A model generated the notes under the pieces. That model was given only the letters and a program-made list of their open reading frames with translations. It ran no database searches and was not told the origin of the DNA. From NCBI GenBank assembly GCA_950097015.1, contig CATNEN010000039.1, forward strand, positions 17,962,501-18,026,500: DNA of 64,000 nucleotides, written 5' to 3'. The number at the start of each line of letters is the position of its first letter. Position 1 is the stretch's first letter. Positions 1 through 10,994 of the stretch are shown in pieces. Source of the stretch: Macrostomum hystrix. Lineage: Eukaryota > Platyhelminthes > Macrostomidae. A program made the position numbers and the translations under genes.

Positions 1-157
1 TGTTCACGGCAGCCAGCCTTTTCACAAACCAGACACAGACGAGCAGAGGTAAATGAATGACAGAAGAAATTTTTCACTCGCGTTTTCATTTGCTTTGCAG
101 ACTTTGGCAAATTTCTATCCGGAATGTGGCTTAGGAGGAGGAGTAGTCGATTCATAG
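1..157 (+). CDS. Possible last two exons of an unidentified gene
   Basis: A donor-like site (CAGAG then GTAAAT) follows base 48, and a good acceptor (TTTGCTTTGCAG) ends at base 100, giving a 52-bp intron. Such short introns are seen elsewhere in the window (49 bp at 23066). In one phase-consistent frame the join encodes a short tail ending GGGVVDS at a TAG at 155-157. Another frame stays open to a TGA near 257, so the frame is not settled. No domain is visible and the gene begins outside the window. Confidence is low. Confidence 0.25.
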
Positions 158-324
158 CAGCATCGCTACAGTTCTCGTTAAGCTGCCACAGCCGCAAAAG
201 AGAAGCAACGGTGCACTCGTCTTCAAGTGAATGCTGCAGAATGAGATGCCTCTCTTGAAAAACAGAGAGTGGCAGGAGTGGCTCTGCTGCTCCTTGGGCT
301 GACACCGTTGAATGCAATCGTTGA

Positions 325-773
325 GATGTCATTGGCACTGAGGCACCAGCAGACGCATGGTCAGATGACGACGACGATGACGACAGGGCCGATCCTGTCG
401 CCGATGACACAGAGGCACTGGCCGATCCTGTCGCCGATGACACAGAGGCCCTGGCCGATCCTGTCGCCGATGACACAGAGGCACTGGCCGATCCTGTCGC
501 CGATGACACAGAGGCACTGGCCGATCCTGTCGCCGATGACACAGAGGCACTAGCCGATCCTGTCGCCGATGACACAGAGGCACTAGCCGATCCTGTCGCC
601 GATGACACAGAGGCACTAGCCGATCCTGTCGCCGATGACACAGAGGCACTAGCCGATCCTGTTGCCGATGACACAGAGGCACTGGCCGATCCTGTCGCCG
701 ATGACACAGAGGCACTGGCCGATCCTGTCGCCGATGTCTTCTGGATGTGCTGCATGGTGGCTGCTGCAGAGTA
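325..773 (+). CDS. Exon with acidic 11-residue tandem repeat (ADPVADDTEAL)n
   Basis: Frame 1 is open from just after a TGA at 322-324 to a TAA at 771-773 and has no in-frame ATG, so this is an internal or 3' exon. AG-type acceptors lie at about 324-350. It encodes an Asp-rich lead-in followed by ten full copies and one partial copy of ADPVADDTEAL (33-bp unit, 388-735), then a short hydrophobic, Cys-containing tail. Every difference between units (gca/gcc, ctg/cta, gtc/gtt) falls at a third codon position in this frame and is synonymous, whereas other frames change residues. That favours real coding in this frame. The product would be strongly acidic and disordered; no family is recognised. 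A donor-like GTAAG near 769 means the reading could continue by splicing instead of ending at TAA. Confidence 0.5.
388..735 (+). repeat. 33-bp coding minisatellite
   Basis: Ten full units and one partial unit in perfect 33-bp register, with only three kinds of single-base variant. Units 5-8 share the cta variant, which suggests recent local duplication within the array. Confidence 0.95.
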
Positions 774-1454
774 AGAAAAGTAGCATTTGTACATACATTT
801 ACTATTCATTTAACACCCATCACTACTTTCAGTCAACACTTGCTCTCAATATACAATGCAGGCGATTTAGAATACATGTCATTGCCATCTTTTATACAGT
901 GCTATCGCAGTAGCTATATACAATGGCCGACACTTATGTGAACTGAAGACTGAAGAAAAATTCTTTTCCTTACTATAAACTCTATATACTTAAGTAAAGG
1001 ATTTAAATCAGACATTTATGTGCAAAGGCCCAAAATAGTTTGCATCAGTTATCTTATCCATGCTGACTCTGCAGTTATGATCATGTGCATCCCTTGATAT
1101 TTCTCATATCTAACCAGAGAAGTATAGATGAGCAGCCCTATTAGTAACTGCCATTGTTATGTTGACACTAGAAAAAAACAATTCATTTATTATACCTTAG
1201 ACAAAACTTAACGCCACTAAATATTATCTTAAGCAACACACAGAAGTACATTAAACAAGCAGAAAGTAATAACTCGAAGACAAAATTCCAAAAGTCAATG
1301 ATTGCCATTTTTTTATTTCCACAAAAAATATCAACCCACACAATGCTTAGGCTCAACATTAACATATAATTAATACACTGCCTTCCATAAAAATAAAAAA
1401 ATTAAACAATGCACTTCCCACCGTTGTAAATCAACCCAATATAATCCAGGGACC
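774..1454. other. AT-rich intergenic stretch
   Basis: No supported exon or RNA gene is seen between the acidic-repeat exon and the stop codon of the minus-strand gene that follows. Confidence 0.5.
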
Positions 1455-4400
1455 TTAGGTTTTAGGGCTCTTTGCAGCATGATTCTGCTCCGCATAAGTC
1501 TGATTCAGACTCTTCCGTGCCATGGTCCACATCGCTTCTCCGGAATCGGCGCTGCTAGGTTGAAAAGCCAGTTGTAGAACCTCTACAATTTGGGAAGCAA
1601 AATTATACTAAATTTATCTGTTATACTCTTTAGAGAAGAGAAAATAGGAGAGATGCATGGGGTGCATGACACATGGCAAAGAAAAACAGCATTGATAAAT
1701 GTTGCATCCCTGACCATCAAGGTGAGCAAGTGACCAAGCATCCCTACTCCAGTCAACCAAGCTGTAAGTTGATATCCACTTTAAGGAAGATAAAGTAAAC
1801 TTCATGGCCCACTGACTACAGAGCAGTGGAGTGCATAGTTACTCTACCAAGTGATTGCATTGACAGCACAATTTTGCTATTCACCTGAAAATATATTTCT
1901 TGGCATACTTGAATTGGAAATAATTGGATTGTATTCCTTACTGCTAGTCTTAGTGGTTTACAATGTCATGTATGTCTTTAAATTTATGTTCCATATTAAG
2001 TTGCTAATAAAACTGTAGTTTAATATTCAGAAATTTTATTCTGTTCCTCAAACCAACATTACCAAAAAGTACAGAATTAGCATATGGATATTACTGGTCA
2101 TGCCACACTTCCACCCTTATTCCAAGGCTTATTACTTTACATACCTGATACAATACATTTATGCTGTCTAACAAGAAATTACTACACAGTCAAGCAAAAT
2201 GTAATATCTTTCACAATAGATAACAGGCATTAGTGCTATATTTCATAAAACAATCAGCAATTAAGCAACCAAAGGTTAACTCACTCTTTAGTTCATCCAC
2301 TACCTCTTGTGAGGCAGCTATCCGGGTGGTCTTCTTTCCTGGTTCAACAACATGTGTCATCAAATAGGCCAGACCATACCGCTTGAGAGCAAACTGGCGG
2401 ATGAATGTAGATGGATTGGTTCTCTTCAGAGACCCCAGGCCAAACTTGACACCATCAACATCAGTGAACTCCTGGAATGTGTGCAGAAAAATATAATGCT
2501 CCGCATGCTTCTATGCCACTTAAAATGAAGACTACCAAATATAATAATCCATTAATTTGCACATAATAACACACCTATATCCAAAAGAGAATTTCTAACT
2601 GGTAGCTATAAGCTAAGGACTATGTTGCAAAAGTTTGAAATAACAATGAAATAACATATACAACCCACCTGACCTGCTGGAAAAAATTCTGTAAAGCAAA
2701 AAATGCTTCTGCTGCAAGTACTCTGCATGAAGTATGGGGTGCACCCAAGGGCTATGCATATATAGCTATACAGTCAGTAACCTGACTGTGGAGGAGGCAG
2801 TTGCAAGTCAAGCCACATGTAAATTGTAATTTATCCTAGCTTAAAACTGGTACCATATCATTGTTTGCTTGACTGGGGCTAGAGAACAGCTGGTTTAAGC
2901 TATCAAAGGTTGCCTTGAGAGTCAGAAGCAAATTTAGCCTACAGTAAGTATAACAGCCAATATTGCTTAAATTTGTAGTGATGGTGGATGCAGCTAACCT
3001 ACTGGACTAGCTGTAGCTACCTTGTCCCATATGGAAAAATGTAGAAGCGTTATTTAAATAAGAAAATGAATATATTTGTTGTGAATTTTATGCACATAGA
3101 TATTTAAGAACTAAATAGCATCATACCTCATTGCTAGGTTCAGCACGCCGGAAAGTCGATTCCTTTGCATTCCTCTTGAGCTTCCTGAACTCACTATGCA
3201 TATAGGCTTCTATCTTCACTGAAAATGAAAAAAAGTGGAAAAAACCTTGCATAACCACATCATGGCTATAAAGTTACATAGATAAAGGACATATGTACTC
3301 CACAATCTACATTAAGTAAAGCTCGAAATATTGCAAGTCAAACAAGTGAGCCATGTGTGCTAATCTGAGGACAGAAGCCTAGAAAATGTGCCTCTCCCAT
3401 GCTATAGTTATTGTGAAAACTGCACACAGTCAAAGCAATCTGCCAACCTGTCCAAGTCAAGTTTTTACACAGAGTAAAATTATTTTGAAATTATTAAGCC
3501 ACTAAAATTATTTACCCAGTTTGGCATAGATTTGGACATTAGAAATCTCTTCCCCATCGAGTGCATCAGTACCAATAGCAGCAGCTTCAGCAGCAGAATG
3601 ACCAGGTGTGGCAGTCATGAACCTATTCATCACTGCAAACTCTTGCTCAATCCGAATTCCAGCACGGTCACCAGCTACATGGTTCTCAATACCAGTGAGG
3701 GCACCAGAACTTCTAGGACAAGCAGTAGCATCACCATGACAATTGGTGGCCTCATGGCGTGGGCGCTTTTGCAATGAAGCTCTGGCATCATTGGCATCAG
3801 CATGCTCAGAGTCATCAGAGGAATCACTGGAAGATATTGGTGAATGCTGGCCTAAAATAGTAAGTATATGAATTGCCTGTCAACTATTGTAATAAGATGA
3901 TACACAGTGTTCCAAAATGTATTTATATAGCAGCACTGACATACCCCTGACAAACTCTTGCAGAATGGCATCTGTTAAATTGCCTGCAGTTTTATGCTCA
4001 GAAATAAATGCTGCCATCTTCTTCTCCAGCATGTTGACAGATGCTTGTGTGCCAGCATGAAGCAGGCAACCTTGCCAGATTCCTTCTTGACCAAAATCTA
4101 GTGGGTAGAAGCCACCCTAAACAGGAATGTAAAGAAAAAAATTAAATAAGAGATGAATGCAATCTACAAGTCAAAGAAAAGAATTCATAGCTTTTCTGAA
4201 CAAGTCAAACAAATATGATTAGGGGTTTAATAGACAATAAACATTCTAAAAGAAGAACATAGAAAAAGGAAAGATACATATGTTTATCTTAGTGTTTTGC
4301 TGCTACAAATCCTTTGGACCATAACCATAACGATAATAGTATCCATAATCAACTTTGCTATAATGAGTTTCCATAACTGTAATTGACATAAAATACAATT

Positions 4401-5907
4401 TTCTGCAACTTCGCATAGCCAAAACCATAACCATATTTTGCTTCCTTTAGCTATATATTATTTCAACAAGGAAAAGATAAACTAAGAGATGAAAAGATAA
4501 ACTAAGAGATGAAAATCCTACACTTCTTAGATTCTATAAGACAATGGATATACTCTTCTAAATTAGTCATATTACACTTAAGAGTACAATTACAACATAG
4601 AAGAATATAACCATTTTAATCTATTTAAACTTATATTTAACTAACTTAAAGACCTTAACTAACTATATTTAACTATGATTTGAAAATCATGTCATAACCA
4701 TAACCACAATCAATTTATTTTTCAATAATGATGTTCCTATAACCATCATTACTCTTTTTACTTTTTAGGATGTTCTTATTATAATCTATAACAGTAGCCA
4801 TAACTATACTATAGCAAAATACTAGTTTATCTATAAAAGACACTATCTATCAAAACCTATATGCACTGCAATAGGGTTAGTTGGTATCACTTTAAAAGGC
4901 AGTCTTTTTCATTTGAATATATAAATACTCTTAGTTCTAACTCTTTTTGGTTTATCATATTTATGCTTACTCAAGTATTTATTATCACTTTCTTATTTCT
5001 AAAGTAAAAGCTCACTTACAAGACCTTACCATAATTAATATAAAATAATTTTAATGTTCTTTTTTTATATAAAGTCTAAATGCAAAGGTTATTTTTGGTT
5101 TGTAAAAATAGTTACAAGTTGCATATATTCTATAGGGACCCTAGATATTGACCCTATATTTCTATAGGATATAATGGTAAAGACAATTTCTCTAGGGAAT
5201 TAGCATTTAGGGTATCATATCTTGTATACCTAAATCTTAACCTATAATAAAGCTATGCTCTTGCCTTCCTAACTCTAATAACAATTATTATTATTATCTA
5301 TGACAAAAGTACAAGTATAATTAATATATCCCCAATTTGAATACCTAAACTTTACATTTGCCCTAAACTACCTAATAACCTAACTATCTTCCATATTATA
5401 TACCTAAACCAAAATCCTTGTCTTATATATGTAATAGCCTAACTTGCCGAACTTAACAGTAATCCTAAATTAAATAATTTAAATTTTATAATATTTTTTT
5501 TAGTCATAACATAAGCAATAATTACTAAAAATCCAAGTCAACAAAAACAATATCATATAGGGAAATACAACATATGACATACATATAAAGATTCATGGCC
5601 CCCACTAATACATGATCTTTGAAAGATGCCCCAATTTAAAAATTATAGGCCTTACATAGGCCTAGTAAAGTATGGCCAAGGTGCACAATTGACTTACCAC
5701 TTTCCAGTTCCTATTGTCTGGAAAAGAAGAATTAAACTCTTTCATTATTGGGCTTGACCTACTGGCAGTCACATATTGCCCACTTTCCTTAACATAAAAA
5801 AAAAACTTAATTGAAAGAGATTTTGGGTCCTGTTGTGCCAACCGATCCACAGCTTTCGACCTTCTTTTGGAGCGACGCGAAATAGAACCAGTTGCATTAT
5901 TCGACAT
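1455..5907 (-). CDS. Six-exon gene, unknown function, 374 aa
   Basis: Reconstructed minus-strand exons: 5907-5698, 4116-3945, 3851-3516, 3218-3127, 2471-2285 and 1582-1455. All introns are GT-AG and phases match at every junction; total 1125 nt including the TAA. The ATG at 5907 starts MSNNATGS followed by a basic RRSKRRSK stretch that could be a nuclear signal. Residues 71-127 form a compact domain (GGFYPLDFGQEG to ILQEFVR). An acidic Ser/Asp run (SSSDSSDDSEH) and a low-complexity linker follow. The last third is helical and basic (KLVKIEAYMHSEFRKLKR, later FIRQFALKRYGLAYLM) and ends in AAKSPKT. A BEN-like DNA-binding role is conceivable from layout (basic N-terminus, acidic linker, C-terminal helices), but I cannot show a BEN signature, so function stays unknown. 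The first intron is 1.6 kb and AT-rich; the others are 94-702 bp. Confidence 0.8.
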
Positions 5908-6859
5908 GTCTATATATAAATTACAAGTAAAGAGCAGGCCGTATAATATATAATAGAATAATAGAACTAGCAAAATGATATGAACTGATATGAATGATAT
6001 GAACTGATATGAATGATATGAAATGATATAAACTAGCAAACTATGATATGAATAAATATGTCCAGCGCAAGAGTAAGAATATTTCAATATGTGCCAAAAA
6101 TGGTAACTTTAACAAAATATTTGTGTACATAGAAGATATGACTCAAAAATTCCAGAACTAATTTGTGTCTGTCTCTTGTTTTAGTATACTGTCGGATAGC
6201 TTAGCAAAAGTACTATTTGCGCGCCACTCTATAACAGCTAGTTATTGTCATTTCAATACTCGCTATTTGCTATCTGCATGGCTATAGTTCACGTGCACCC
6301 ATGTCACCCCACTGTGCTTACTTTCTCTCACTGATGCAAGGCGCTGTAGCACCCACCCCTAATCTCCTAACAATGCTGAGTCAGCCATTGAGTCGTACTA
6401 GTACAATAAATATGACTGCGCGGACGCTAATGAATGCGTGCTTGTTTTCTACTCCAACTTACTCGTCTCAGAACTCATAATTTCACATATACCTATAATT
6501 TTGTGTATCGATATAGTGACTTTTTTTCTGCTCGTGTGTGATGCGTAATAGAGCGCAATGCATAAAAGTCATACTTTTCATACATTGTAGAATTCTCAAA
6601 TAAGTCAGATAAGTCAGATAATAATCGAACATATCTTCGGTCAATTTACCAAAAATATATTTCTTTCTATATAAAATTGTAGTGCGAATTACATATATTG
6701 CAGTTTAAAGGCAAACACATATGCATGCCCACGACACCCGTCACACTTAAAATGCATCCCTATAGTTGACAATCTTACATTCAGCCTTGTAAGATCTGAC
6801 TTATCCTATAAAATCTTGTCCGAACTGCTAAGATCTATTAGGAATATGTAGGAAAATAA
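5908..6859. other. Upstream region of the minus-strand gene; no gene seen
   Basis: AT-rich DNA including a short run of GATATGAA-type repeats at about 5970-6050. It should hold the promoter of the six-exon gene, but no TATA or other core element stands out. No exon is supported. Confidence 0.4.
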
Positions 6860-7560
6860 ATTCTTGATTTATAAATAATGCATTGTTTTGAATAGTGAAA
6901 CTTTGCGCGCTTCCAATGCAAAATAATGCATTCTTAATGCAATTATAATGCATTGTTTTAAACTGCAATTTTAGGATAAAATAATGCATTCTTAATATAT
7001 TTGCAATGCATTGTTTTGCAGTACATTTCACAAGGCAAAATAATGCATTCTTGATACATTTATAATGCATTGTTCTGCAGTGCATTTCGGAAGGCAAAAT
7101 AATGCATTCTTGATACATTTATAATGCATTGTTTTGAAGTGCATTTTTAGGATAAAATAATGCATTCTCAATATATTTGCAATGCATTGTTCTGCAGTGC
7201 ATTTCAGAAGGCAAAATAATGCATTCTTGATACATTTATAATGCATTGTTTTGAAGTGCATTTTCAGGATAAAATAATGCATTCTCAATATATTTGCAAT
7301 GCATTGTTCTGCAGTGCATTTCAGAAGGCAAAATAATGCATTCTTGATACATTTATAATGCATTGTTTTGAAGTGCATTTTCAGGATAAAATAATGCATT
7401 CTCAATATATTGACAATGCATTACTTAAAAGTGCAGTTTTAAGGCGAAATAATGCATCTTCAATACATTTATAATACATTGGTTTGCATTATTTTGCCAA
7501 TGCACAAAAATGCATTTGTAATGCATTTCCAATGCAATATAATGCATCTTGCATTGTAAA
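6860..7560. repeat. Satellite of AATGCATT-bearing ~58-bp monomers in 117-bp dimers
   Basis: Two related monomers alternate. One carries a CTTGATACATTTATAA segment and the other CTCAATATATTTGCAA. Equivalent positions recur at 7101, 7218 and 7335, an exact 117-bp period, so this is a higher-order dimer array. Each monomer has two copies of the self-complementary octamer AATGCATT plus further GTGCATTT-type boxes. Edges decay into single AATGCATT motifs around 7500-7555. Open frames through it are by-products of the repeat. It ends about 170 bp before the transposase reading frame, so it could be a subterminal region of that element. Confidence 0.9.
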
Positions 7561-7727
7561 TGCATTATTTGAAATTATTGGCGCCTAGGGTATTTATATC
7601 TATAATGTTTTCTACATAAACTTGAAGTTGCAGTACACGAACCAGATTAGAAAATAAAGATTTTCAGAAAAGCAAATCCCAACTTACTGTGCAGCTAGAG
7701 ACAGCTTAATATACAGAAAATTAAAGC

Positions 7728-9831
7728 TTGTGCCTTGCATCGATAAGACTGCTAATAAAATCACGATCTGACAAAAAACTTGAACAGGCGGCCGCCAAGC
7801 TGTCTGCTGTCGAGTCTGGTGGTGCTGCTGCTGCTGATACTGCCGCCGAGCTGTCTGCTGTCGAGTCTGGTGGTGCTGCTGCTGCTGATACTGCCGCCGA
7901 GCTGTCTGCTGCCGAGTCTGGTGGTGCTGCTGCTGCTGATACTGCCGCCGAGCTGTCTGCTGCCGAGTCTGGTGGTGCTGCTGCTGCTGATACTGCCGCC
8001 GAGCTGTCTGCTGCCGAGTCTGGTGGTGCTGCTGCTGCTGATGCTGCCGCCGAGCTGTCTGCTGCTGCTGCTGCCGCTGCTGCTACGGCTACTGATGCCG
8101 CTGGGCGACGATCTCTTCCTGATCCAGCTCCTTTAGCTGAAGTACAGATACCGATGGAGCCGGAACAGTTTGAAATGAAGCCTGGAATTAGCAAGCGTGG
8201 CGGCGACTTGCTCGTGTCTTCCCATGGCTACATTCTCGGACGCAATGGAGGAAAAGCTGGCTGCAATTACTGGAAGTGTATCGTCCGCAGCGAAGCTTTG
8301 ACATGCAACGGTTCTGTGAAGCAGACAGCAGATGGCTCGTTTTATGTGAGCCGACCACATGTCTGCCATGCGGACAAAGCAGCTGGACTTAAGAGAGAGC
8401 TTCAATGGGACGTAAAAAACGAGGCAAAGCGATGCCGATTCGAGCCAGCTGCTGCGATAGCCGAAAGTGCTTTGATTGCTCATTGTCTGCGCGACGATTT
8501 AGGCGTCAGCCCTCCGACTGTGGAACAGCTCGCTAGAAACGCCAACCGATTTCGCGCAGGAAGTCGGCCGCAGCATCCAACAGATCTCCGATTCGAGTTG
8601 CAGGAGGATGCACTTCCACCGAACTTTCTGAAGGCGGACGTGACTGTGGCCAGAACGCAAAAGCGCCACCTGATATTCGCAACAGACGAGCAGCTTGCAA
8701 TCCTGGCCAACACAAAGCAGTGGTTTCTCGATGGAACATTCTATGTCGTCAAGAGCCCATTCATGCAACTATATTCTGGTAAGTTTGTTACTTTTTGTCA
8801 TTGAGTTTTGTTATTTCTTTGTCATTTGGAAATTAGCTCTACCCCTCTCAGCCTCACCCCTAACTCATCTCTCCCTCCTCTATCTCTCTACTTTTTTTTC
8901 TCCCCCACCGCTACCCATTTCTCTATCACTCCATTTTCTCATTCACCACCAAACTTCTGGTCTCCCTCTCTCCTATTCTTCTCTCCACTTCGCTTTGTTC
9001 CGTTTGGATGAAATTGTAAATATTATCTACTTTTCAGTTCATGGACTTCTTCAGAAGGATGGGAAGCACAAGCAAGTGCCATTGTGCTTCGCGCTCATGT
9101 CAGGAAAATCAAAGCACGACTACTTGCAAGTTCTGCAAAAGCTAATTGAGCTGGCTGGAGTTCCTCCTTCTGAAGCTGTATTGGACTTTGAGGCTGCGAT
9201 GTGGGAGGCTCTGCATCATACCTGCCCGAGGGCTGAGCTGCAGGGCTGCTCTTTTCACTTCGCACAGAGCATCTTTCGAAAAGTTCAAGAGCTCGGCCTT
9301 GCTGCATCGTATGCTGTGGATAAGGGCACGCGACTGTTCTGCAAGCAGCTGATGGCCCTCATCTTCCTCCCAGCCGAACACATTTACACTGCTTTTGGCG
9401 CTCTTGCCGACAAAGCGAATACAGAGGCGCTGGTTTCTCTGTGCCGCTATGTGGACGTGACCTGGCTGTCGAGTAGCGTGTGGAGCCTGGAAGAACTCTC
9501 TGTCCACGGCAAGAGGGAGCGGACTAATAACTCTGTGGAGGGCTGGCATATGGCTCTAAACCGAAGAGCGAGGAAGGGCAACTTGAATCTCTATGCCTTG
9601 GCTGAGCTCCTATTGCAACAGGCTGCCCTTGCAGTTCTGCAGTCTCGACAGCTGCAAGCTACTGGCGGGCCTGGAAGACGAGTCAGGCTAGTCTACAGAT
9701 GCCGCGAGGCCAAGATTCAGGCGGCATGGCAGAAATTCGATAGCAGTGCTCGTCAAGAGGAGGACATTATGCGCCTTCTCCGGTTTTGCGCTGAGCTGAC
9801 AGCGAAGTTTGTTAAGCTGCCCACTGAGTAA
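7728..9831 (+). CDS. MULE transposase with N-terminal FLYWCH zinc finger
   Basis: Two exons, 7728-8778 and 9038-9831, joined in phase 1 (TCT-G | TT-CAT) across a 259-bp pyrimidine-rich intron. Counting from 7728 the product is 614 aa. There is no ATG near the 5' end; the frame is open from 7725. Either an AG acceptor at 7786-7787 brings in an upstream exon, or translation starts at an internal ATG near 8154. Order of parts: five 17-residue Ala-rich repeats (ELSAVESGG...), a FLYWCH finger (GY, YWKC, C, HVCH), then the Mutator-like DDE core. Likely catalytic residues are D335 (DGTF), D400 (LDFEAA) and E518 (NNSVEGWH), with a CSFHFAQ motif between the last two. Both exons are uninterrupted and more GC-rich than their surroundings. 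The product should cut and paste its own element; host co-option cannot be excluded. Confidence 0.88.
7797..8060 (+). repeat. 51-bp coding minisatellite in the transposase N-terminus
   Basis: Five tandem 51-bp units encoding a 17-residue Ala/Glu/Ser motif. Unit differences include V to A and T to A replacements, unlike the purely synonymous changes in the 388-735 array. Confidence 0.9.
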
Positions 9832-10668
9832 CTAACTTCGTGAGTAACTACTCACTGATGCCACAATGACTGAGGATGTTAAATATTTTTGCTTTGTTTT
9901 TATCGCTTTAAGAACATGAACTTTTCAAAGACTAAGTGGTGCTGCTCAAGTTGTATTTTTTAGTCGCAACTGTTTAAACTCTGTCTATACTCTGTTTAAT
10001 GACACATACTCATAATTTATTGCAAGTGAATGCCAATTTGAAATGTGAGCTCGTATTTTAAACGTATACACTGTCATTCACAAATTGTGCAAATTATCAC
10101 CATTCTGTTGTGTATATAAACTTTGTCTATTGTCTAAGTCTTAGTTGACTAATTTTATGAACATGTGCCCGTATTATTAGTCGTAAATCATACACTCTCA
10201 TTGCCGCGAATGTGCGGCCCGAAGTCCTACCTCAAATTGAAATCCCTGTCTACGCAACTAGCTGCAAGCGACCCATTGCACAGGCAGCTCCATGTGGTAA
10301 ACAAAACCAGTAGTAAAAGAGAACAATAGAAAGCGGAGCATTGAGTCTCAACTCGCAAACAATAGGCCCCAGCAACGCCCAGACAATTGATTCTCAATAC
10401 ACCTATTGAGAAAATATTAAAATATTAAATGGTCAGGTAATAAATCTATCATCACTTCTAAAGCCGAATACATTTGTGTGATATGCCTAAATAAACTTGT
10501 CAGCGGAAAGCAAGGAATAACTCATATTCATATCCTAGTCGGTTGACTTTTTTAGCCATGTTGCTTGTCATGTGACAGAATGCTTGCAGCGGTGATTTAT
10601 CTGATCTCAAGTGATATATTTATGTGCGTTTATATCGAGTCACTCATGGATGACTAAAACTGCAGGGC
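9832..10668. other. 3' flank of the transposase; no gene seen
   Basis: AT-rich sequence. I looked for an inverted copy of the 7560-7730 region that would mark the right end of the MULE element and did not find a convincing one by eye. Confidence 0.4.
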
Positions 10669-10994
10669 TGTTTCGTTCTAACATCGCGATATAACATGCA
10701 AAAGGACGCATTTGCATCGATCTATAACATGTTAGATGTTGCGTGCAAAATAAAGAAATAACAAGAAATTATATTTATATACCTAGCGAGCTATATAAAT
10801 CGTTAATATTACCGATTATTAATAGCTAGCTAGTTAAAAAGTAGACATTTTTCTTATTGCTACACTGCTAGTAAGGGGCTTTCTATTAGGATTACTTCAA
10901 GGTTAAAGTAGGCATTAACACAACATCTAACATGTTATAAACCGATGTACATGCTCACTTTTTGCATGTTATAATCCGAAGTTAGAACGAAACA
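10669..10994. mobile_element. MITE, 326 bp with ~73-bp terminal inverted repeats
   Basis: The left end (10669-10741) begins TGTTTCGTTCTAAC and ends AACATGTTAGATGTTG. The right end (10921-10994) is its imperfect reverse complement, ending GTTAGAACGAAACA. The roughly 180-bp centre has no coding potential. No clear target-site duplication was found, so the superfamily is not assigned. Confidence 0.85.

Noticed and set aside
329-715. Minus-strand PLCHRRQDR repeat frame
   Set aside because: Unit variants are non-synonymous on this strand but all synonymous in plus frame 1, so it is the shadow.
7028-7405. Minus-strand frame with repeated His/Cys/Lys/Met motif
   Set aside because: It is generated by the 117-bp dimer (a multiple of three) over the AATGCATT satellite and has no codon bias.
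7721-8194. Minus-strand Ala/Ser-rich frame opposite the transposase
   Set aside because: Shadow of the 51-bp Ala-rich repeat; it ends inside the FLYWCH region, whose zinc motifs are on the plus strand.
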